A DNA stretch of 64,000 nucleotides from CAXQUZ01 sp942491145 (lineage in GTDB: Bacteria; Myxococcota_A; UBA796; UBA2385). This document shows positions 24,943 through 35,050 of this stretch, one piece after another (position 1 is the first letter of the stretch; each line of letters begins with the position of its first letter). The notes under the pieces were generated by a model. The model was not told where the DNA came from and searched no databases. It saw only the letters and a list, made by a program, of their open reading frames with translations. The stretch spans positions 1-64,000 of the forward strand of contig CALOBC010000045.1 in NCBI GenBank assembly GCA_942491145.1. Direction: 5' to 3'. The position numbers and the translations under genes were made by a program.

Positions 24943-26370
24943 TCAGCCGGGGCCGGGCACATGGGCCGCGATGGCGGCGGCGAAGTCTTCAACCAGTGCG
25001 TCGATCTGGGTGGCATGGGTGCGGAAGCTGAGCACACACACGCGGATGACGAAGCGGTCCTCCCCAGCGAGCTGGACCGTGGCGCCGGTGAGGAACACCC
25101 GCCCCCGCTGGTTGATATTGCGCAGAATCTGCTTCTGGAGGCCATTGTCGTCGGTTCCTGGGGGCTCCACCCGCACGGTGAACAGCGACAGCGTCGGCGG
25201 GGAGCAGGGCACGACGTGGGGCAGGGCGCACAGGTGGTCGAAGGCAACGCGGGCCAGGTCGAGCTTCTCGTCCAGGGTGCGGCGAAATGCGCCCATGCCG
25301 TGCATCTGGATGGGCAGCCACAGGCGCAGGCCCCGGGCCGGCCGGGACAGCTCGGGGCCGAGGTCGGCAAAGTCCCAGTGGTCGTCATCTTCGCTGCTCG
25401 GGGGCAGGTAGCTGGACGTCGACGAGAAGGCCGCGCGCAGCCAGGCGCGGTCCCGAACGAGCAAGGCGCCGGTGCCATAGGGCAAGAACAGCCCCTTGTG
25501 GGGATCGAGGGTGATGGAGTCGGCGCGGTCGATGCCGGCCAGCGCGCTGCGGCCCCGCTCAGTGAGGGCAAAGCACCCACCATAGGCCCCGTCGACGTGC
25601 AGCCACAGGCCCTCTTGGGCACATAGGGTCGCGAGCTCGTCGAGCGGGTCCACCGCTCCCGTGGCGGTGGAGCCGGCGCTGGCGACCACCAGAAACGGGC
25701 GCTTCCCTGCAGCCCGGGCGCTGACAATCGACTCGCGCAGGGCGTTCACGTCGATCCGGAAGAGATCATCCACCGGCACGGTGCAGAGCTGGTCGGCGCG
25801 CAGGCCGGCGATGCGGGCCGCCTTGTCCACCGAGTGGTGGGTCTGGGCGGACACAAAGACCACCCCGTCGGTGAAGTCGTCGCCGAGGTTCAAGTGGCGG
25901 GCACAGACCAGGGCGCTCAGGTTGGCCATGGAGCCGCCGCTGGTGAGCAGTCCACCGGATGCTGGCGAGTATCCGAGCTCGGTGCACAGCCAGCGGATGA
26001 CCTCGATCTCGATCTGGACCAGCCCCGGCGCGGGCATCCACAGCCCGGTGTAGCGGTTGAGCACGCCGGTGATCAGGTCGGCCATGGCGCTCTGGGGCAG
26101 CCCTCCCCCGGGGATGAAGCCCAGGTAGCCGCCGCTCGCGGTGTTCAGCGAGATTGGGCTGAGGTGGTCGACAACCTTCGACAGCAGTCTCTTCAGCGGG
26201 GTGCCGGTCTCGGGCACGGGGCCCATGAGAGAGCGGGCGAGCTTGCGACTGCCCTGGAGCCGGGCCGCGGGCTGGTTGGGCAGGTCATCGACAAAGGTGC
26301 CCAGCTTGTCGGCGGTGCGGTGCAGCCACTTGCGCAGGGTGGCGCCGTCGACCTCCAGCTCGGTGCTCAT
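24943..26370 (-). CDS. PLP-dependent group II amino acid decarboxylase
   Basis: The start at 26370 (MSTELEVDGATLRKWL) gives 475 residues, standard for the aromatic-amino-acid / glutamate decarboxylase fold. Features: SGGYLGFIPGGG, TSGGSMANLSAL, QTHHSVDKAA, the PLP-stacking region LHVDGAYGG (about 257-265) and the Schiff-base Lys292 in LDPHKGLFLPYGTG. It removes CO2 from an L-amino acid in the cytosol; specificity is not readable. Its ATG overlaps the stop of the DUF6624-like gene... in fact its start codon overlaps the downstream gene's stop region only through the shared TCAT at 26367-26370, so the DUF6624-like gene is upstream in the transcript order? No: both run leftward, so the DUF6624-like gene (higher coordinates) is translated first and couples to this one. 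Confidence 0.85.
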   Translation of the reverse strand: MSTELEVDGATLRKWLHRTADKLGTFVDDLPNQPAARLQGSRKLARSLMGPVPETGTPLKRLLSKVVDHLSPISLNTASGGYLGFIPGGGLPQSAMADLITGVLNRYTGLWMPAPGLVQIEIEVIRWLCTELGYSPASGGLLTSGGSMANLSALVCARHLNLGDDFTDGVVFVSAQTHHSVDKAARIAGLRADQLCTVPVDDLFRIDVNALRESIVSARAAGKRPFLVVASAGSTATGAVDPLDELATLCAQEGLWLHVDGAYGGCFALTERGRSALAGIDRADSITLDPHKGLFLPYGTGALLVRDRAWLRAAFSSTSSYLPPSSEDDDHWDFADLGPELSRPARGLRLWLPIQMHGMGAFRRTLDEKLDLARVAFDHLCALPHVVPCSPPTLSLFTVRVEPPGTDDNGLQKQILRNINQRGRVFLTGATVQLAGEDRFVIRVCVLSFRTHATQIDALVEDFAAAIAAHVPGPG

Positions 26371-26993
26371 GGGGTCACTCCGCAGGCCGGGCCGCCGACG
26401 TTGGCGCACAGGATGCGGCGGATGGGGGCGGGCACCTCGGGCGCGGGGTTCAAGGAGACGGGGGCGCCATCGGCGAGAGAGGCGGCGTAGTCGGCCAAGG
26501 GAGGCAGGCCCACCTGGGCCCGGCGGGTGTCGACGTCGCCTGGGGACAGCAGGGGCATGGGACGCAAGACGCCGTCCACCTCGGCAAACTGGCTGCCATA
26601 GGTCTGGGGCTGGAGCTGGAAGACGGCGACCCGGTCGGTGAGCACAGCGAGCTTGGCGGCGTCGACCTCGCCCCGGGCGACCGCGGTGGGAAGGCGCTGC
26701 ACGGCGTCGTTCATCAGGCCGAGGTCGTGGCTGTGCTGGACCAGCAGCCACAACGTCGCGGGACCGCCTGGGCCGGTGCGGGCGGCAGTCGGCCAGCCGG
26801 GTCCTTCGGCGAACAGGGTGTGGACCACGGCCGTGCCCAGTGCAGAGACCTCGTCATCATCAGTGGTCTGGGGCGTCTGGCGGGCGGCTTGGTCCGCGGC
26901 AAGAAGCGCGTCGAGCACATGGGCGGTGGACGCGGGGCTGGTGAGCAAGGTGCCGAGGGCGGCCGCCAGCGTCGGGGGAGTCAGCGCACCCAC
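26367..26993 (-). CDS. DUF6624-like protein
   Basis: I start at GTG 26993 (GALTPPTLAAALGTLL), 208 residues, which overlaps the end of the upstream lipoprotein gene by 13 bases; the longer open frame would overlap that gene by over 300 bases. The body reads LWLLVQHSHDLGLMNDAV, AVLTDRVAVFQLQPQTYGSQF and MPLLSPGDVDTRRAQVGLPPL, the pattern I associate with DUF6624. No function is known. It is translated before, and coupled by ATGA to, the PLP decarboxylase gene, which suggests a shared pathway or transcript. Confidence 0.55.
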   Translation of the reverse strand: MGALTPPTLAAALGTLLTSPASTAHVLDALLAADQAARQTPQTTDDDEVSALGTAVVHTLFAEGPGWPTAARTGPGGPATLWLLVQHSHDLGLMNDAVQRLPTAVARGEVDAAKLAVLTDRVAVFQLQPQTYGSQFAEVDGVLRPMPLLSPGDVDTRRAQVGLPPLADYAASLADGAPVSLNPAPEVPAPIRRILCANVGGPACGVTP

Positions 26994-28180
26994 GGCCCCC
27001 CCTGCACGCTGGGAACGGTCCAAGATGCCGTGCTGCTGCGGCGAATCGCGAACGAGAAGCTGCTGTAGAAGGTGGACGTCGAGAAGGTTGTGGACGTCGA
27101 GAACGTCGGCACCCCGCCGTACCAGACGGGCTGGGAGCCGGTGGCGATCTTGAGCGCCGAGCCGTCCCGGATGAGCCGCGTCGGCAACAGGGCGCTGCTG
27201 GCGCCGCCACACGCGCCCGAGGTGCGGAAGCCGGATCGGTTCACCAGGTCCAGCGGTGCCCCCCGGTCGCCGCTGAACGAGGCCAGATCGGCGCTCCAGC
27301 CGCACGTCAGTGCTGTGCCCGAGCGCTCGATGCGCAGCACGCCGCTGGGGTCGGTGATGGTGGCTTGGGCGCCGCCGCGCTGGGTGGAGAACGTGAACGA
27401 AGACCAGTTGAAGCCGCCCGAGTAGAAGCTGGTGACGCGCAGGTTCATCTCACCGCCCCGGACGAGCAGGGTCTGGCCTTCGCAGCTTGCATTGCCCCAG
27501 CAGTCTTCATCGTCGCAGTCCACGGCGCCGTCATCGTCGTCGTCCACGCCGTTGTCGCAGTCTTCGGTGCACGCGCTGTGGGTGGCGCAGTCGCCGTCTT
27601 CACAGTCGATCAGGCTGTCGCCGTCGTCGTCTTCGCCGTTGGTGCAGTCTTCGAGGCAGGCCTCGGGACAGTCGTCGTCCGCGCAGTCAATGTCGCCGTC
27701 ATCGTCGTCGTCTACGCCATTGTCGCAGTCCTCGACGCATCCCTCGACACCGTCGCAGTCGTCGTCTGCACAGTCCACGAGGCCGTCGCGGTCGTTGTCC
27801 CGCCCGTCGGTGCAGTCCTCCTGGCACGCACGGGCGCCTTCACAGTCCGCATCGGTGCAGTCAATGGCGCCGTCTCCATCGTCGTCGACGCCATTGTCGC
27901 AGATCTCGGTGCACACGGCGGCCGTCGCACAGTCGGGGTCGGCGCAGTCGATGGCCCCGTCTGCGTCGTCGTCCAGCCCATCGCTGCATGCGGTCTCGGT
28001 GGTGGCTTGGCACTGGACCGTGCAGTCCGGCGCGTCGGCACAGTCGACCTTCCCGTCGCCGTCGTCATCGAGACCGTTTGTGCAGTCGGTCTCTTGATCG
28101 GGCAGGGGCTCCTCGGATGCGGCCTTGTCCTGGCAGGAGATCGCCAGCAGAAGGGTCGGCAGCAGCACGCGCATGGGCAC
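26981..28180 (-). CDS. lipoprotein with eight Cys/Asp-rich putative metal-binding repeats
   Basis: 399 residues; signal peptide with lipobox LAISC near residue 16. Residues about 30-240 hold tandem repeats of the form C-x-NG-x-DDD-x-DG-x-x-DC-x-D-x-DC, for example CDNGVDDDGDGAIDC. The Asp pattern resembles Ca-binding DxDxDG loops stabilised by disulfides, as in the MopE-related surface proteins of myxobacteria. The C-terminal 150 residues form a Ser/Thr/Phe-rich beta domain. Expected at the cell surface. The repeats are also strongly conserved in DNA. An alternative start is two codons downstream (MRVLLPT). Confidence 0.8.
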   Translation of the reverse strand: MPMRVLLPTLLLAISCQDKAASEEPLPDQETDCTNGLDDDGDGKVDCADAPDCTVQCQATTETACSDGLDDDADGAIDCADPDCATAAVCTEICDNGVDDDGDGAIDCTDADCEGARACQEDCTDGRDNDRDGLVDCADDDCDGVEGCVEDCDNGVDDDDDGDIDCADDDCPEACLEDCTNGEDDDGDSLIDCEDGDCATHSACTEDCDNGVDDDDDGAVDCDDEDCWGNASCEGQTLLVRGGEMNLRVTSFYSGGFNWSSFTFSTQRGGAQATITDPSGVLRIERSGTALTCGWSADLASFSGDRGAPLDLVNRSGFRTSGACGGASSALLPTRLIRDGSALKIATGSQPVWYGGVPTFSTSTTFSTSTFYSSFSFAIRRSSTASWTVPSVQGGPWVR

Positions 28181-28213
28181 CTCGAGGGACGACCGACAGT
28201 ATCGGTCGCGGCG

Positions 28214-28957
28214 TCAGCCTGCCGACATGTGCAGAGAGACGATGCGCTGGAGCAGGTCGTTTGAGGGTTGTCCGCCGCACGCGATGATGGCGCCGAACAA
28301 GGTCTCCCAGGTGCTGCGGGCGATCTGCTGGGGATGGGCTTCGGCGTCCTGGAGCAGGGCCAAGAGGTCCGGCAGCAGGGCGGGATCACCGGTGTAGCGG
28401 ACGGCGTCGATGAAGGCGTCGGCGTTGCGGGGCAGCACCTCGTTGCGCAGGAACTCGCGCAGGCGGGCATCCTTGACGCCGGCGGCCGACAGCACGCTGC
28501 TGAGCAGCATCTGAAGGTCGAGGTCATCGGTGCCGTGGAGCGCATCGAAGATGGCTTCGGTGGCGTCGAGGCCGTAGGGCGTGAGCGCATTGCGAAGGGG
28601 GAGTGCCAGGGGGCTCTGGCCGCCCAGCAGCACCATCCGGTCCAAGATCCGCGGGGCGCCGTCAGCCGGACGGAGCAGGGCGAGCAGGCTGGTGGCGTGC
28701 ATGGCCGCCCGAACGTCGGCGGCGAGGGCCGCGAACTGCTCGGGGTCTTCGGTCTCGACGCGGTTCGACAGCATGCCGGACGTGTCGGCGTTCTCAATCA
28801 ACTCCCACAGCACCGGCACGACGCTGGGACCGAGCCCGGCGATGCCGTCACGGACGCGGTCGGGCAGCGCGGGGCCGGCGGCGCGGAGCAGGTCTGGGAC
28901 TTGGGAGACGCGGCGGACGCGGGGGATGCGGCGGGGGCGGCGGCGGAGAGAAGACAT
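28214..28957 (-). CDS. HEAT/armadillo-like helical repeat protein
   Basis: 247 residues after a strongly basic N-terminus (SLRRRPRRIPRVRR). The rest is a chain of paired helices with Leu/Ala spacing (VVPVLWELIENADT, APRILDRMVLLGGQ, LLPDLLALLQDAEAH), typical of HEAT-like repeats that act as protein-binding scaffolds. No signal peptide or catalytic motif is seen. It sits between two lipoprotein genes on the same strand, 16 bp after the ferritin-like gene and 33 bp before the repeat lipoprotein, so it is likely in the same transcript. Confidence 0.6.
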   Translation of the reverse strand: MSSLRRRPRRIPRVRRVSQVPDLLRAAGPALPDRVRDGIAGLGPSVVPVLWELIENADTSGMLSNRVETEDPEQFAALAADVRAAMHATSLLALLRPADGAPRILDRMVLLGGQSPLALPLRNALTPYGLDATEAIFDALHGTDDLDLQMLLSSVLSAAGVKDARLREFLRNEVLPRNADAFIDAVRYTGDPALLPDLLALLQDAEAHPQQIARSTWETLFGAIIACGGQPSNDLLQRIVSLHMSAG

Positions 28958-28972
28958 CGTCGTGCTCGGAGT

Positions 28973-30013
28973 TCAGAGGGTGGCCAGACCGGGCCGGAGC
29001 ACACGGTCGAGCCCGGAGGCCAGCGCGGTGGCGATGGCGGGCCGGGGGGCGATGCCGAGGGCTTGGAGGGCCGGCGGCACGTTGAGGGGAGTTGCGAGAG
29101 TGGTCGCTGTTGCGGCATCCTCGGCGAGTTGGATCGCGGAGGCGGACGGGGTCCAGCTGGACCAGCGGAGGATGCGCCAGGCGAGGGCAGCGTGGCGGGC
29201 TTCGTCGTCGACCACACGGCCGAGGGCGAGGCGGACGGCGGGCACCGTGGCGATGCGGCGCTGTTCTGCGGCGACCAAGGCGGCGACGGTCTCGCCGATC
29301 ACACCGTGCAGCAGGGTCTCTTCAGCGATGGCCGACAAGGACGGCACGGCGCGAGGGGAGGCCCGCAACGGACCGGGGCCGAGGCGCTGGCCGGCGAGGG
29401 CACTGGCGATGGCGAAGGCGTCCTGGGCATGGCGAGTCTCGTCCAGCTGGGCGAGGGCGAGGTCCCGCAGCAGCTCCGGCGGCGCACCGTGGGCCAGCAG
29501 CTCCATCGTGGTGCGGGCGAAGGCCGCGATGGATGCGTGCTCGGCGACAGCGCGCTTGAGCCAGTGGGCTTGTGCGCGGTCCCGCAGGGCAGCGGGAAGC
29601 GTGGGCATGCCGATGCGGTGGGCGCTCCAGCCAGGGAGAGCCGCGACCGTGGCCACGAGCGGGGAGGCACCCTCCAGGAGCGGTCGCCCGTCGATGCACG
29701 CCGCGCCCTTGAGCTCCTTGCCGCGCACTTCGTAGCAGCACTCTTCGCCGGAGTCGGCGAGCTCTGCGGCGGTGTCGGGCGGCACGACCGGGCGGCGCTC
29801 GATCAGCCGCACCACCTCGCGGATCTTGACCATGGGATCGGTGCACGTGGTGTCGTCCTGCCAGACGTTGGTCATGTGCTCCGGCGTGGGGCAGGTGGCA
29901 TCGGCCTCGATCGGGGCGCAGTGGGTGACCGTGGTCTGAGCGCAGCCAGCGCCGACAATGGCCACCAGCACGATGCTGTCGAGGTGTGCGCGGAGCAGGT
30001 TGGGCAGGCTCAT
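28973..30013 (-). CDS. lipoprotein with ferritin-like domain
   Basis: 346 residues with lipobox VGAGC near residue 24 and a Cys-rich linker (THCAPIEADATC, EECCYE). From about residue 150 there is a four-helix pattern with two metal-ligand sets: AVAEHASIAAFAR ... LAQLDETRHAQDAF and EETLLHGVIGET ... RVVDDEARHAALAW. This is the E...DExxHA signature of diiron ferritin-like proteins. The domain should bind two metals outside the cytoplasm, which is unusual. It overlaps the upstream TPR gene by four bases (ATGA, 30010-30013). Confidence 0.75.
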   Translation of the reverse strand: MSLPNLLRAHLDSIVLVAIVGAGCAQTTVTHCAPIEADATCPTPEHMTNVWQDDTTCTDPMVKIREVVRLIERRPVVPPDTAAELADSGEECCYEVRGKELKGAACIDGRPLLEGASPLVATVAALPGWSAHRIGMPTLPAALRDRAQAHWLKRAVAEHASIAAFARTTMELLAHGAPPELLRDLALAQLDETRHAQDAFAIASALAGQRLGPGPLRASPRAVPSLSAIAEETLLHGVIGETVAALVAAEQRRIATVPAVRLALGRVVDDEARHAALAWRILRWSSWTPSASAIQLAEDAATATTLATPLNVPPALQALGIAPRPAIATALASGLDRVLRPGLATL

Positions 30014-31221
30014 GGCTGGGCTTCGTCGTGGACCAGGGCGTCATGGGCGCGGGCCCGAAGCGAGCGCAGCAGCGCAGGATGGTCGGCCGCCATGCGCAAC
30101 ACATCTCGGGCCGCCCGGCGATCGACCGCACTGCCGCCGATGCGTGCGCCAGCCAATGCGACAATGGCCGCCGTCACGCGCACTTCGCCCTTCGTGGGGG
30201 CGCGGCGGCGGGCCTCAGCGATGGCGGCTTCGGCGCCAGCGAGGTCGTTGCGAGCCAGCAGCACCGCGGCCCGCCGCTCATGGACCAACCACGCCTCGGG
30301 CACCCGGGCCGCCGCTTCGTCGAGATCGGGCAGAGGGTCGCTGCCTTGGGCTTCTTGGGCCAGCGCCCGGAGCAGTGCGGCCACACCGGGGGACGGGCTC
30401 GCAGCGGCGAGGCGCTCGATCTCCACAGGCACACCGAGCTCGGCCCAGAGGCGGGCCAGGGAGATGCGCAAGCCGTGGCCGGGCTCGCCGCCGGACTCGA
30501 TGCGCCGGAGCACGCTGGGCACGGGGGTGTCCAGGCCCGCTTGGAGCTGGAGTGTGGCCAGGGCCAACAACACCCCGGGCTCGATGCGCTCTCCGAGGGC
30601 ACCGGCCCGCGCGGCCACCTCTCGCGCACCCTCGGCCGGCCGACCCGACAACAGCCACGCTTGGGCCAGAGACAGCACCGGCCGGGCCGCCATGGGCTGG
30701 GCCGCACAAGCCCGGCGCAGGCAGTCCAGCGCGGGCTCGATCTCCCCCCGCAGCAGGTGTACTTGGCCCAGAATGGCCGATGCTTCCCCGTTTCCAGGGA
30801 GCTGTTCGAGGACCTGGAGCAGGATCAGGTGGGCTTGTTCCAGGCGTCCCGATCGCAACCACACCCGGCCCAGGCAGATCACCGCTTCGAGGTCGGCGGG
30901 GTTCTCGGCCAGCCAGGCTTGCACCACTTGCTCGGCTTGGCCCGGTCGCCCGGTCTCGGCCAGCGCGGAGGTGATCAAGCGCACCATCGGGCCACGCAGC
31001 ACATTGGGGGCACCCTGGACGGCAGCGAGGGTGCGCAGGACGCCGTGCCAGTCCTCCTTCCACGCCGCAACCCGTGCCCGTCCGAGCAGCGCGGCGGCGG
31101 GGTCCAGCGCTTGCAGCGCGGCGAGGGCGTGGGCCGCCCGATCGAGATCCTCCCGATCGAATGCACGCTGGAGATCGTCGAGATGGAGGTCGAGCCGCCG
31201 GTGGAAGTCGGTGTCTGACAC
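30010..31221 (-). CDS. TPR-repeat protein
   Basis: I choose GTG 31221 (SDTDFHRRLDLHLDDL), preceded by TGGAGACG, giving 403 residues; the open frame extends 20 codons further. The protein is a run of TPR-like helix pairs (ALAALQALDPAAALLGRAR, LGRVWLRSGRLEQAHLILLQ, LGQVHLLRGEIEPALDCLRR). No signal peptide, so it is cytosolic or peripheral. TPR proteins assemble complexes. It leads the coupled set with the ferritin-like lipoprotein and shares its upstream region with the divergent ATP synthase operon. Confidence 0.75.
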   Translation of the reverse strand: MSDTDFHRRLDLHLDDLQRAFDREDLDRAAHALAALQALDPAAALLGRARVAAWKEDWHGVLRTLAAVQGAPNVLRGPMVRLITSALAETGRPGQAEQVVQAWLAENPADLEAVICLGRVWLRSGRLEQAHLILLQVLEQLPGNGEASAILGQVHLLRGEIEPALDCLRRACAAQPMAARPVLSLAQAWLLSGRPAEGAREVAARAGALGERIEPGVLLALATLQLQAGLDTPVPSVLRRIESGGEPGHGLRISLARLWAELGVPVEIERLAAASPSPGVAALLRALAQEAQGSDPLPDLDEAAARVPEAWLVHERRAAVLLARNDLAGAEAAIAEARRRAPTKGEVRVTAAIVALAGARIGGSAVDRRAARDVLRMAADHPALLRSLRARAHDALVHDEAQP

Positions 31222-31646
31222 GGGCGTCTCCAGGAAGTTGCAGAGTCTAACCGACCCGGGCCCTGCGCCCCTGGCTGCCATCGCAGATGGTGAAGTGTGC
31301 GGCCGCTGCGGTGTGCATCCCCAGGGTGGGCGCCGTGTGCGCGGTGGCGCTCATGCCAGTTTGGCGACACCGGCTGTCACGCGTTTGCTGCGCGTGGAGG
31401 CGGGTGATACCGCCCGGGACCTTTGAGGTCCCTGTCACGGCCCGGCACAGCCGGTGTCTCGGTGGGGACGAGCGGACTGTCGGTGCCTTTGCGGGCACTG
31501 CGCCTCGGCACCGGGAAACGAGTTTCCCACGCTGAAGGCCCTGTGGGTCACCATCTTGGTGGGTTCATGGACCGACGGACCGGCTGCCCAACTCCTCCAT
31601 CCTCTCCGCCTCCCTCGCTGAGGCTTCGAGACCACCGGAGCTCCCG
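31222..31646. promoter_or_regulatory. 425-bp divergent region upstream of the ATP synthase operon, with two dyads
   Basis: No gene is visible. GGGACC-TTTGA-GGTCCC at 31416-31432 is a 6-bp GC stem without a T tract, so more likely an operator or leader hairpin than a terminator. GGGAAAC-GA-GTTTCCC at 31513-31528 has 7-bp arms with a 2-base centre, a form better suited to protein binding. Either could control atp transcription. The ribosome site of the first atp gene is GGAG at about 31638-31641. Confidence 0.45.
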
Positions 31647-32093
31647 ATGGCCGAAATCACCTTCATCCCGAATCCTGTTGTGGTCGGGCTGCAAGCGGTG
31701 CCCTTCCTGCTGACGCTCGGCGGGCTGCACTTCCTGATCTTCAAGCCGATGCTGGAGTACCTGGGAGGCCGTGACGACGCGATCGAAGGCGCCGGTGGTC
31801 GTGCTCGCGAGCTCGAAGCCAAGCTGGTCGAGCGCGCGGGTGAGTACGAGCAGAAGCTCCATGACGCCCGGGTCTCCATCCGTGAGTTCCGGACCGGTCG
31901 CCGTGCGGTCGCAATGCAGGAAGCCGAGGCCATCGTGTCGGCGGCCCGCACCGAGTCCGACGCTGAGGTCGAGGTCGCGCTGGCGCGGGTCGCGACCGAG
32001 CGGGATCAGGCGAGTGCCGCACTGGCCACCAGCTCTGCGCTGTTGGCCGACGAGATCGCCCATCAGGTGCTCGGTCGGGCTGCGGCCGGCTGA
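31647..32093 (+). CDS. ATP synthase F0 subunit b'
   Basis: 148 residues. A membrane helix at about 12-33 (LQAVPFLLTLGGLHFLIF) is followed by FKPMLEYLGGRDDAIEGA and a long charged coiled coil with heptads, the layout of the b/b' peripheral stalk. It is the first of two b-type genes, so the stalk is probably a b-b' heterodimer as in photosynthetic bacteria and many delta-type proteobacteria. Seven F1Fo genes follow in order on the same strand. Confidence 0.85.
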   Translation: MAEITFIPNPVVVGLQAVPFLLTLGGLHFLIFKPMLEYLGGRDDAIEGAGGRARELEAKLVERAGEYEQKLHDARVSIREFRTGRRAVAMQEAEAIVSAARTESDAEVEVALARVATERDQASAALATSSALLADEIAHQVLGRAAAG

Positions 32094-32216
32094 ATCCGGT
32101 CCGCCTTCCTTACTCTTCTTCTTTTTTTGTCCTGAGCGCCCCAATCCGCGGGCACCCCGGTTGTTCAGAGGTCCCCACCGCGGGACGCGCACACCGGGAA
32201 GAGCACGGGAGACCTC

Positions 32217-32825
32217 ATGTCTTTTCTCCGACGCCTCTCCACCTTCGCTGCACTGTCGGGCGTGCTGATGGTGAGCACGGCATGGGCGGCGGGTGGCGAG
32301 CACGGCCCGCCCTCGACGCTGGATGAAGCGCTGCCGCTGATCGGTCAGCACGCGCTCAACCTGGCCATTCTCCTTGGCCTGCTTGCGTATGTGGCGGCCA
32401 AGCCCATCAAGAACGCGCTGGCGGCTCGCCGCGAGACGATTCGGGTGGGGATCGACAAGGCTGGCGAAGCCGAGCGTGTCGCCCGCCAGAAGTACGACGA
32501 GCTCGAAGCCAAGCTCGCGTCCTTCGAGGATCAGCTCACCGAGATGCAAGCCACTGCCGAGAGCCGCGCGGTTGCCGAGCGGGAGAAGCTCCTTGCGGAT
32601 GCCCGCGCCGAAGCCGCTGCGCTCAAGGATGGCGCGCGCCGCTCCATTCGGGACGAGACCGACCGCGCTGTCGCTGCGCTTCGCAAGGAAGCCGCTGCTC
32701 AGGCGGTGGCCCTGGCGACCCAGAAGGCTGCGGCCCTCATCGACGAAACGGACCACAACCGCCTTGACCACCAGTTCCTGCATGTGGTCAACGGTGGCAA
32801 GCCTGCCGGGGTGACCCATGGCTGA
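32217..32825 (+). CDS. atpF: ATP synthase F0 subunit b
   Basis: 202 residues, longer than the usual 156-160. It has an extra N-terminal signal-like segment (LRRLSTFAALSGVLMVSTAWA) before the true membrane helix (LNLAILLGLLAYVAA) and the AAKPIKNALAARRETI hinge; then a long helical stalk. The extra segment ending AWA resembles a cleavable signal peptide, a feature seen in some delta-type proteobacterial b subunits. Start ATG 32217 follows GGGAGA. It overlaps the delta gene by 8 bases. Confidence 0.88.
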   Translation: MSFLRRLSTFAALSGVLMVSTAWAAGGEHGPPSTLDEALPLIGQHALNLAILLGLLAYVAAKPIKNALAARRETIRVGIDKAGEAERVARQKYDELEAKLASFEDQLTEMQATAESRAVAEREKLLADARAEAAALKDGARRSIRDETDRAVAALRKEAAAQAVALATQKAAALIDETDHNRLDHQFLHVVNGGKPAGVTHG

Positions 32826-33393
32826 CGGATCTCTGGCTCGCCGCTACGCGCGGGCCGTCCTCTCCATCGCGCGCGACCAGCCCAATGTGGTGGCCACCAC
32901 CGACGCTTTCGCCAGTGAGCTGGCCGGCTTCGCCGAGGTCCTCGATCTCTCGAATGGTGAGCTGCGCGGTGTTCTGGCCAATCCGGGCATCACCCAGGGT
33001 GAGCGCCGGGCCGTGCTCGACGCGGTGTTGCCGTCGATGAACCTCAGCCCCACGGTCGCCAACCTGCTGCGGCTGTTGCTGGACAAGGGTCGCTTTGCGG
33101 TCCTGCCCGAGATTCGGGTCCAGTACATGGCCATGGCCGATGAGCTGGCCGGGCGGGTGCGGGCGACCGTGTCCACCGCCCGCGCGCTGACCCCTGCGCT
33201 CGCGGCCGAGGTCCAGGCTTCGTTGGAGAAGGCCACCGGCAAGACCGTGCTGGTCACCTTCACGGTCGACAGTTCCCTCATCGGTGGCATGGTTGCCAAG
33301 GTCGGCGACACCGTCTTCGACGCCAGTGTTCGCAGCCGCCTGACCGCCGTTCAGCAGTCTCTCACTTCTTCGGGGACCGTCGCCGAGGCCTGA
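32818..33393 (+). CDS. atpH: ATP synthase F1 subunit delta
   Basis: 191 residues. N-terminal helical domain begins ADGSLARRYARAVLSIA, the family signature for the alpha-subunit-binding bundle. The C-terminal part has VTFTVDSSLIGGMVAKVGDTVFDASV, the conserved delta/OSCP ending. It joins the peripheral stalk to the top of F1. Its start lies inside the end of atpF, so translation is coupled. Confidence 0.92.
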   Translation: MADGSLARRYARAVLSIARDQPNVVATTDAFASELAGFAEVLDLSNGELRGVLANPGITQGERRAVLDAVLPSMNLSPTVANLLRLLLDKGRFAVLPEIRVQYMAMADELAGRVRATVSTARALTPALAAEVQASLEKATGKTVLVTFTVDSSLIGGMVAKVGDTVFDASVRSRLTAVQQSLTSSGTVAEA

Positions 33394-33444
33394 TGGCCCG
33401 CTTCGCCCCACCTACGCATTCCCGCAGATACCGGAGTCCTCGCC

Positions 33445-34977
<1,533 letters not shown>

Positions 34978-35050
34978 GCTTCTTCTCTTCTCTTTGTGGT
35001 CGGGGGCGCTCTTCGCCTGACCACTTCCCGTCAACGGCACGGAGCCGACG

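Noticed and set aside
27365..28264. 299-codon Val-rich frame over the metal-repeat lipoprotein
   Set aside because: Its repeats are only the antisense of the Cys/Asp repeats on the minus strand.
28268..31426. 1,052-codon open frame opposite the HEAT, ferritin-like and TPR genes
   Set aside because: Antisense shadow; the minus-strand genes have lipobox, metal ligands and overlaps.
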